In this document: piece after piece, positions 42,001 to 48,000 of the stretch
Layout of the letters: each line of letters begins with the position of its first letter
How positions within the stretch are numbered: position 1 is the stretch's first letter
Origin: Beroe ovata
Taxonomy: Eukaryota; Ctenophora; Nuda; Beroida; Beroidae
Direction of reading: 5' to 3'
Assembly (NCBI GenBank): GCA_946803715.1
Contig: CAMPET010000059.1
Location: 281,714 to 335,342, forward strand
DNA length: 53,629 bases
Notes under the pieces: generated by a model
What the model was told of the DNA's origin: nothing
The model's input: only the letters and a program-made list of their open reading frames with translations
Databases searched by the model: none
Made by a program: the position numbers and the translations under genes

Positions 42001-45000
42001 AATGCGTAGTATTTGCATAAAAATGGGACAAAAAATTTTCTTCAAATTTCTGAACCAAGTATCAGTAAAAGTGAAGTGAGTGACTCCACACTTTTATACG
42101 TCGATTTTGAGGATCTCAAAAGAGGTCTTTACTAACACTGACGACACAATTTTTCCACCAAATCATCTCTCCTACTCTCACATTACAAGTATCAACCCTC
42201 TTTGCAATCATTCGATGTTCATACTTGCCGTGAAACCACGCCCAAATGACGATTTCAAACCCCTGGGAAGCAAACGCAACAAAAACACGAAAATCAATGG
42301 GACACACCGACACCAAAAAATAATTTCATAGGGAACATACTAAAAATATGTGTTCCTGACCTATTTTTTGACGTAGAATTCAAATCTGAAGGAATTTTCG
42401 AGCTAGCTCATCGGGAAATCGAGTAAAATTCCAATTCCTTCTCAGATGTAAGGTAAGAAGTGATCTGGCGAACAGCTCCTCAGAGAAGCGAGATAGGGTC
42501 AAAATTCGACCGGGAATCGATTCAGCGTCCAAAAATACATAGGAATGCGTAATATTTGCATGAAAATGGGTCATTTCTTCGAATTTTTGATCTGAGTATC
42601 GGTAAAAGTAAGATGCTGATGAGTGACTCCATACTTTTATACTTCGATTTCGAGGGCCTCAAATGAGGACTTAACTGGCACTGGACACTGGCGACACCAT
42701 TTTGTCACCAAACCATTTTTCTTACTCTCTTACTACAAGTATCAACCCTCTTTACGATCATTTACGATCAATTAAACCTCGAATTCATGCAACTTCGACA
42801 TTTCTTCTGTTACGAACTTGAAATTTCCGAATCCACGCAGTGACGAATGTCTGATTCCACGCAACTATCATCCTCCAGATAAAATCCCGTCTGGAAGCCG
42901 AAGAGAAGGTTGAACTGGGGAAGTTGGGGAAGATTCTGGAAACGGAGTACAAGGAAGCGGCAGTGAAGATCTGTGAGGATGCTATCAATGATATCCTCAG
43001 TCGGGGCAGGCAGGTGGACAGTGAGACGCCGGCTAAATCGGGTGGAAAAGTACGGAAATCTGTGGGAGGAGGCGGCGTCCCTGACGGACGAGATAAGGAA
43101 ATCATCGAGAAGTTCAACAGTCAGGTGTGTCTCCAGTTTTTGAGCATGGTATAGAAATAGGTCCGGATTCATTTTATATACCTTTGGGTTGAAGACGTTC
43201 GAAATGGGAAGAGTTTTGTCGAATAATAAGATAAGCTCTGTCGAATTTGATAAGGCTTACAATATCTCTATTCAGATGGACAGTCTCCGGTCACAGCTGA
43301 GTGTGAGTGAATCCCAGCAGACAGCCAGTCTGGATAGCAAGATAGCCGAGAGAAAGAGGAGGAAGAGACTAGGTCTGCGTCAGGAGGTTGAGAACAAACG
43401 GATACAGGAACTTCGGGTACGTTCTGTGAGATTGACTAGGGTAGATTTTAGGATAATCTAAGGGTAAATGGTAGGATCAATTTTGGGTAAATGGAACGGT
43501 ATGAGATAAGATACCAGTAAATCCAGTTCATGATTATTTCACGACTTATTGATTGTTTCTGCCATCACTATTCAAGTATTCATTCCCCCATAGGCGGCCC
43601 ATGCGATGATAGCTCCCTCCACAACAGCAATGCCAGTTCTCGATCTTCCCCTTGCCAGTGACACCATCCCCTCTGAATCCGAACAGGTATGTTAGTGCTC
43701 TTTTCCTCAGTTAGCAAGAACTCTTCTCCTCAGACCTTAGCAACAACAACCTTCTCTCCAGCACTCGGGTTTTAGGGAAATACATACATGTCCCATGTCT
43801 TTCCACCATACCAAGTATCACTTCTCACTCTCCCCACCAGGCTCTATCCCGTCAACACGCGGAGACGCTCTCCTCACTGGAGAGGGAGCATCAGGAGGAA
43901 ATGGAGGCACTGGAGGAGAGACTGGCCACGGACACTCGGTCACAGGAGGAGACGAGGTTACAGGAGCTGGCTGGGGCTAACAATCAGGTAATATGGGAGT
44001 GGATGATGATAATAGGGTGGGGTTTCAAGAGTGTGCCGAGAGTTTTTTTGCGAAATGAGTGACAATAAAGCGTGAAATTATCAATCAGTATGAGTGATCA
44101 GGCTACGCAGATGAGGTGTAAAGCTTGGTAAGATCACATGCAATCTTCTCAATAATTCCATGAATCCGCAGGAGCTCCGTGAACGGAAGAAGAAGTTAGA
44201 AGCAGAGCTCGCTGCCCGGGTAGACCTAACTCCGGAGGAGGCTAGAGAACTAGCCGCTGCTCATAAGCGGGAGCTGGCTGCGTTAGCGGAGAAACTGAAC
44301 GCGGAGAAAACGCGACAAGGGCTCAAGTTGAGCGAGGAGCTGAACCGGCGGAAACAGCAGAAGATGCAGGAGATGAGGAAACGACAAGAGTTGAGGAAAC
44401 GACAGGTCTGATCACCTGATCTTAACTGTACTGCTCGTTTCACACCAGAGAGGATATGGTTATAGCACTCATCATTCGCGATAAACATATAAAATCTCGA
44501 TGACACTAATAACTTGTGTTATTAATGGAGAGATATCTCACACACATAATGACACCATATTTGACACCATGGACACCACTTCTTCCTCTCAGGAGCTAGA
44601 TCAGCAGGAACAGGAACGGTCTGCAGCTCGGAGTGATCGACTACACGAGTCCGAGGGGAACGCTATCAAACAAGGAATTCAGAACAACGGGGCAGATATG
44701 GGGGGACAAGTTATCAAGCAGGTTTGAGTTTTGATATATATGAGTATCTGGAATTGTCTGGCAACTATGTTCGAGATGGAGCAATCTCATCTACTTACTG
44801 GGAGTTCGGGTGGGAAGTTCAAGTTCTCGTGTACAGGTTCTAGCAGGACGCCATGACCAAGAACAGCTCGATCTTCTGAAGAAGTTTGATGATGAAAAGA
44901 AGCAAGTTGTAGATCAAGCTATAGCCGATCTTCAGAACAGGTTTCATTCTACTTTCCAATTATCAGTACTGGCGTATAATTTCGTCTCTCTCAGAAGATC

Positions 45001-48000
45001 CTCTCTCAAAACACTTTTTCCGATTTCAGTACCCATAGTTTTCACAATAATTACATAGAAAGCCCGTTCCTAATGGTCTCAATACTCAGGCACAAGACGG
45101 ATCGTCAGGCCGTCGCAGACCGTCACGCGGCTGAGCTAGCTAATCTGCCTGATGACAGTGAGCAGAGCCGAGCTGATCTCCTCAACCGACAACAGCAGGT
45201 TGGGGCAACCCTCCTACCTGTTGGAGAATGTATCCTAATAAGGAATAATTACCCTGAATTCAAATAATGAAATGCTGGTCATATTCTCAGGAGCTGCTTG
45301 AGTTTGACAAGAACGCCAGTGCTGAACTTTCTGCGTTAAGTCAAGATGCCCTGCTTGACTGGGAGACAAGAAAGAGCAATGCTCTGCTAGAACTGAGGAA
45401 GAGACAGCTGCAAGAACTTGCTAAACATGCACAGGTGCGGAGATAAATCTTTCGGATATTTTGTTTTCAACTCGCTCCTATTCGTAATTCTTCACGCGAG
45501 TTTCTGCTGAGAGTTTGTGATTGTTAACAGGACGCGAACTTGATGTCAGCTAAGGAGGAAGCAGAAGCCAAGCTACAGGAATTGGAATCTGTAAGACAGC
45601 AAATCCAAGCTGACAGGGAGCGAGCTCTCAAGGAGATGGAGGATGAGAGGAGGTGAGAAAATAACTTTGCGGCGGAGTGCGCACTCTCTAACTTATTATC
45701 ATAATGTGAGATATCCATGTGTTGCTGTTCAGATTGTTTGAGCAACAACAAGAAGAGCAACTCGCTGCCCAACTTGCCGAATTCGAGAGCACTCTCGCTG
45801 ACCAAAGAGAAAAGGAGAATCTCAAGACAAAGAAGATGATGGACGGACTGTCGAAACGAAAAGAAGAGCTTCTTGCGGAGGCAGAGAAACGGAAGCAGGA
45901 AAAACTGGACGCGTTGAGGAGAACCGGAACTGATATCGCCGAGGAACGTGAGCAAATCATTTCTCAGCACCAGGAGGAAGTGCAGAGGTTAACGAACAAA
46001 TTGGACGCGGACAAACTCCGACAACAGCAAAAGTTGGAGGAACAGTTGGATAAGAGAAGGAGGAAACACCGCGCTCACACGATACAGCATATCCAGGAGA
46101 AGCATGAGATTGCGCTCGGGGCCAAGGATTCGGAAATCAGCCAGAAACTCGTGGATCTGGGCGCGGAATCGGTTTCGAAGATCGAGAAAGTGATCGGCTC
46201 GTCGATGGGTGGGAAGAGTACCGATATGGTTCCGATAAAGCGAGTGTTGTCAGCCGATGACACGATGGAAATGACGATTCCGCTGTCGGAGAATCAGTTA
46301 CAGGAGCTGTTGTCAGCGTCACCTTACTCCGCAAAAATCCAGGGAATATCGGATTTGATTGCAAATACACAGCAAGGTGCGTGTCTTAACAATTGACTAA
46401 GAGTAGGACTATGGACTGGGAGTTGCCGTTATCCTCTCAGTTCCTGATGTTTTCTTTCTGACTTATCACATTTCCTAAGCAATCTTTTCGTAGGTGGATA
46501 CATCAGTTCTCTCAACGCCGAATACGAATCCGATACCGATTTAATCCCGGTCGATCTCAGTGATCTGACCCCACCTGAGTTTATTGTGTACAAGTTCGGA
46601 TGTTACGTGACCCAGGTGTCCGATGTTGGACCGGTAACGCTGCTCATCGCATCGTCAATACCTCCCAACAGTGACTTCACTCAGAACGCGTACAGGTGAC
46701 TCGGATTATCTTGTTCTGTTTGGTTTCACGGGGCACATCCCAACAACAACAGTCATGAATTTCTCGTTGAAATAATTGTCTACGCACAGACAACCTGCGA
46801 AAAAAACCCAATCAACATGACATAGACACGGTGATTGGGTCTTTTTGCAGCCCATAGCAATAGCATAGCAATTGACAACCCCATTCTCCAAAGTCCAAAC
46901 TATAAACTGTGCTCTCAAACATCACCATGACAACACTCCGCAGGAATCTCTTCTACTACGACACACACAACCACCACCTCTACCTGCGTCACTGTCTTGC
47001 CAGTGACGTGGGTAACTTCACCACGGTCCTCATTCACTGTCTGGCTCACATCAAGATCGGGGAGCTGAGTAACGACGAGAGACCGGAGTTTGTGGAAGCG
47101 CTTTACTCGCTCGTGTCCCGGCTGTGTAGAGAGTTGTATGTGAATAGGGTGGATAGGTTGCAGGATGTAGACAAACATCTGCTTGATATACAGGTTTGCG
47201 TGATAGGATTGTCTTATTGCGTGATTCGTTTGCGTGATTTCGTTTGCGTGATTCGATGTTTTACTTATTGATCGAGTTGTTCTTTGACGATCGTTTGAGT
47301 ACCTATTTTATGTTATCATGGGTTTTTCAACTATGCGTTTTCTACCAATCACTCTCAAATATCGCTACCGCTATCGAAGTATTGTAACATGTCTACAGGA
47401 GATATTCGACCTGACCCTCACTGGTACAGAATCCCGAACCGAGTACAGACTCAACTCCAGACTCGCATCTTACAGCAATATAGCTCGACACACTAAGATG
47501 TGCCAGGAGATGGATAAGAAATCGGAGATCAGGGGTGAGAAATTCTCACATGGTATCGGTTGAGAAGAGAAACGGCTATCAATCTTCTCGGCTGATTTTC
47601 GTGAGTCCACTACCTGCATATTTCAACTCGCTCTTCTCAGGTACAACTGGCAAGCTATACGAGTCAATGCAAGGTGCTCCTTCCGAAAACACACTCTCGC
47701 ACCAACTCCACATTTCCGACAAAAGCCCCGGGGATTCAGCGTCTCGATACACTGTGAAAACGTACACCCAACTTGCGATAGAGGTGAGTGTTGTGGCTCG
47801 ATTGTCAAGCAATGACAAATGATTTGGCATGCCTACTGCAGTGACTATGTTGACAAAGTATTTGATTGTAGTACGACCTGTCTTTTAGATCTCACTAATG
47901 GGAAATAATAATAACATTGAGAGATCACGAGATTGAGAGACATATGTTTCCATGATTTACTCGAGATTTCATCACTAAGTCTCACAACATTCCCGCCACC

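Noticed and set aside
46706-46918. Minus-strand open frame in the intron between exons 120 and 121
   Set aside because: No domain; the intron also holds an inverted repeat (GGTTTTTTT-like and ACCCAATC words) that favours chance frames.
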